7,978 bases of DNA, taken from assembly GCA_000434215.1 (NCBI GenBank), contig HF999710.1:92413-100390 (forward strand). Direction: 5' to 3'. This document shows positions 7,147 through 7,978 of the stretch, piece by piece. Each line of letters begins with the position of its first letter. Positions within the stretch are counted from its first letter, which is position 1. Below the pieces are notes generated by a model. It was not told where the DNA came from. It searched no databases and saw nothing but the letters and a program-made list of their open reading frames with translations. The DNA is from Bacteroides sp. CAG:144 (GTDB taxonomy: Bacteria; Bacteroidota; Bacteroidia; Bacteroidales; UBA11471). The translations under genes were made by a program, and so were the position numbers.

Positions 7147-7978
7147 ATGATCGAGAAAATCAATTTCAACGGAATTCCGGCCGTGCATTTCACTGCCGGA
7201 GGTTATGAAGCCGTCATGGTACCCTCGGTAGGTGCCAATGTCGTAAAACTCAAACACACCGCCACAGGCATAGAGATATTGCGTACCCCTGATGCCGAAG
7301 AGATGGAGAACTTCAAGGAACGTCCTCAAATTTACGGTCTGCCCCTGCTCTTCCCGCCGAACCGCATAGCCGACGGAACCTATACATTCGAAGGCAGGAA
7401 GTATCAATACCCCATCACTATTCCGACACAAAACAACTACCACCACGGTATCATCAAAAGCGAACCGTTCACCGTATCCCGCACTGTCGAAAGGAACGAT
7501 TTTGTCGAGATAGAAGCCGTTTATTACAGCAATCTTTTCAACAATGCCATCTTCCGCGATTTCCCGCATGAATTTTGCTGCCGCATGATATTCCGGCTCG
7601 ATGCCGACGGTTTGCATCAGACCACCGTATTCGAGAACCTCAGCGACAAAGATATGCCCGTAGGCATGGGATTCCACACTCCTATCCGTGTACCGTTTAC
7701 TCCCGACGGAAAAGCAGAGAACTACCGCATACGCCTCTCTGTGGGCAAGCGCATGGAAATGAACGAACGGACACTCCCCACAGAAAAACTGTTTGACTTG
7801 TCGCCGGCCGAAGCTCCTTTGCGCAAAGAAGGCATCGCACCTTGCGGCGAAGCCATGGAATGGGCTTTGGTAAACGAGACACTCGAAATCAACGGACACC
7901 CCTACAACGGAGCCGTCATGACCGATACGGCCAGCGGCTGGTCGGCCTGCTATGAAGTAGACGAAAATTTCAAATACT
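7147..7978 (+). CDS. Aldose 1-epimerase family protein (GalM/LacX-like), 3' end off the window
   Basis: The frame stays open from ATG 7147 to the window edge, giving 277 codons without a stop. Family members interconvert the alpha and beta anomers of aldoses such as glucose and galactose. Visible: PLLFPPNRIADGTYTFEG (66-83), the substrate-arginine region of GalM (R73); NNYHHGIIKS (96-105), equivalent to the family's NHLHGG segment with a candidate active-site His at 99 or 100; and GFHTPIRVPF (195-204), where H197 corresponds to the second catalytic His. The catalytic Glu of the family would lie shortly beyond the edge, so it cannot be checked. Most relatives have about 280-350 residues, so little is likely to be missing. 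The start MIEKINFNGIPAVHF is well placed, 34 bp after a -7 box. Exact sugar specificity is unknown; it may act in carbohydrate catabolism beside the glycolytic genes. Confidence 0.88.
   Translation, partial: MIEKINFNGIPAVHFTAGGYEAVMVPSVGANVVKLKHTATGIEILRTPDAEEMENFKERPQIYGLPLLFPPNRIADGTYTFEGRKYQYPITIPTQNNYHHGIIKSEPFTVSRTVERNDFVEIEAVYYSNLFNNAIFRDFPHEFCCRMIFRLDADGLHQTTVFENLSDKDMPVGMGFHTPIRVPFTPDGKAENYRIRLSVGKRMEMNERTLPTEKLFDLSPAEAPLRKEGIAPCGEAMEWALVNETLEINGHPYNGAVMTDTASGWSACYEVDENFKY

Noticed and set aside
7105..7899. A 264-codon open frame on the minus strand opposite the aldose 1-epimerase gene
   Set aside because: The plus-strand frame carries clear GalM-family motifs and is open to the window edge; the antisense translation has none.

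Overview
This window looks like a chromosomal housekeeping segment of a Bacteroidales-type (Bacteroidota) bacterium. The evidence is the protein families, the promoter boxes of the form TAnnTTTG (the Bacteroidota -7 element) ahead of several genes, AT-rich leaders without a Shine-Dalgarno sequence, and a Mrp ATPase of the type that lacks the usual cysteine pair. The species cannot be fixed by eye. No mobile element, CRISPR array, tRNA or rRNA is visible.

Layout. A terminator of an off-window gene (5-40) precedes purT (formate-dependent GAR transformylase, +). purT converges on a minus-strand cluster, and a perfect 40-bp palindromic terminator separates them. The cluster reads, in transcription order, XRE/S24 LexA-like regulator (3946-3260), trmB tRNA m7G46 methyltransferase (3249-2491) and mrp P-loop ATPase (2465-1359). 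Gaps of 10 and 25 bp suggest one operon. Upstream of the regulator are a -7 box and a 6-6-6 inverted repeat that could be its own operator. Next come a 100-bp inverted-repeat element and a small unrecognised gene (107 aa, +), which converges on gapA across a bidirectional terminator. gapA (GAPDH, -) and mdh (malate dehydrogenase, +) diverge from a 418-bp intergenic region. That region holds two identical TACCTTTG boxes, two similar-looking leaders and two inverted repeats. mdh ends at a strong terminator, and a galM-like aldose 1-epimerase gene (+) begins at 7147 and runs off the window.

How the genes fit together. GAPDH and malate dehydrogenase are NAD-linked enzymes of central carbon metabolism. 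GAPDH makes NADH in glycolysis, and in anaerobic Bacteroidales malate dehydrogenase typically reoxidises it on the oxaloacetate-to-fumarate-to-succinate branch. Their divergent, look-alike control regions suggest matched expression. The galM-like gene would feed sugars into the same metabolism. The regulator-trmB-mrp cluster mixes a potentially self-cleaving repressor with tRNA modification and Mrp functions.

Nothing here is clearly a novel defence or mobile system. The points most worth a second look are the Mrp without CxxC, the LexA-like regulator with a complete Ala-Gly/Ser/Lys cleavage set next to a candidate operator, the 100-bp structured element ahead of the small Cys-containing protein, and the gapA/mdh control region.
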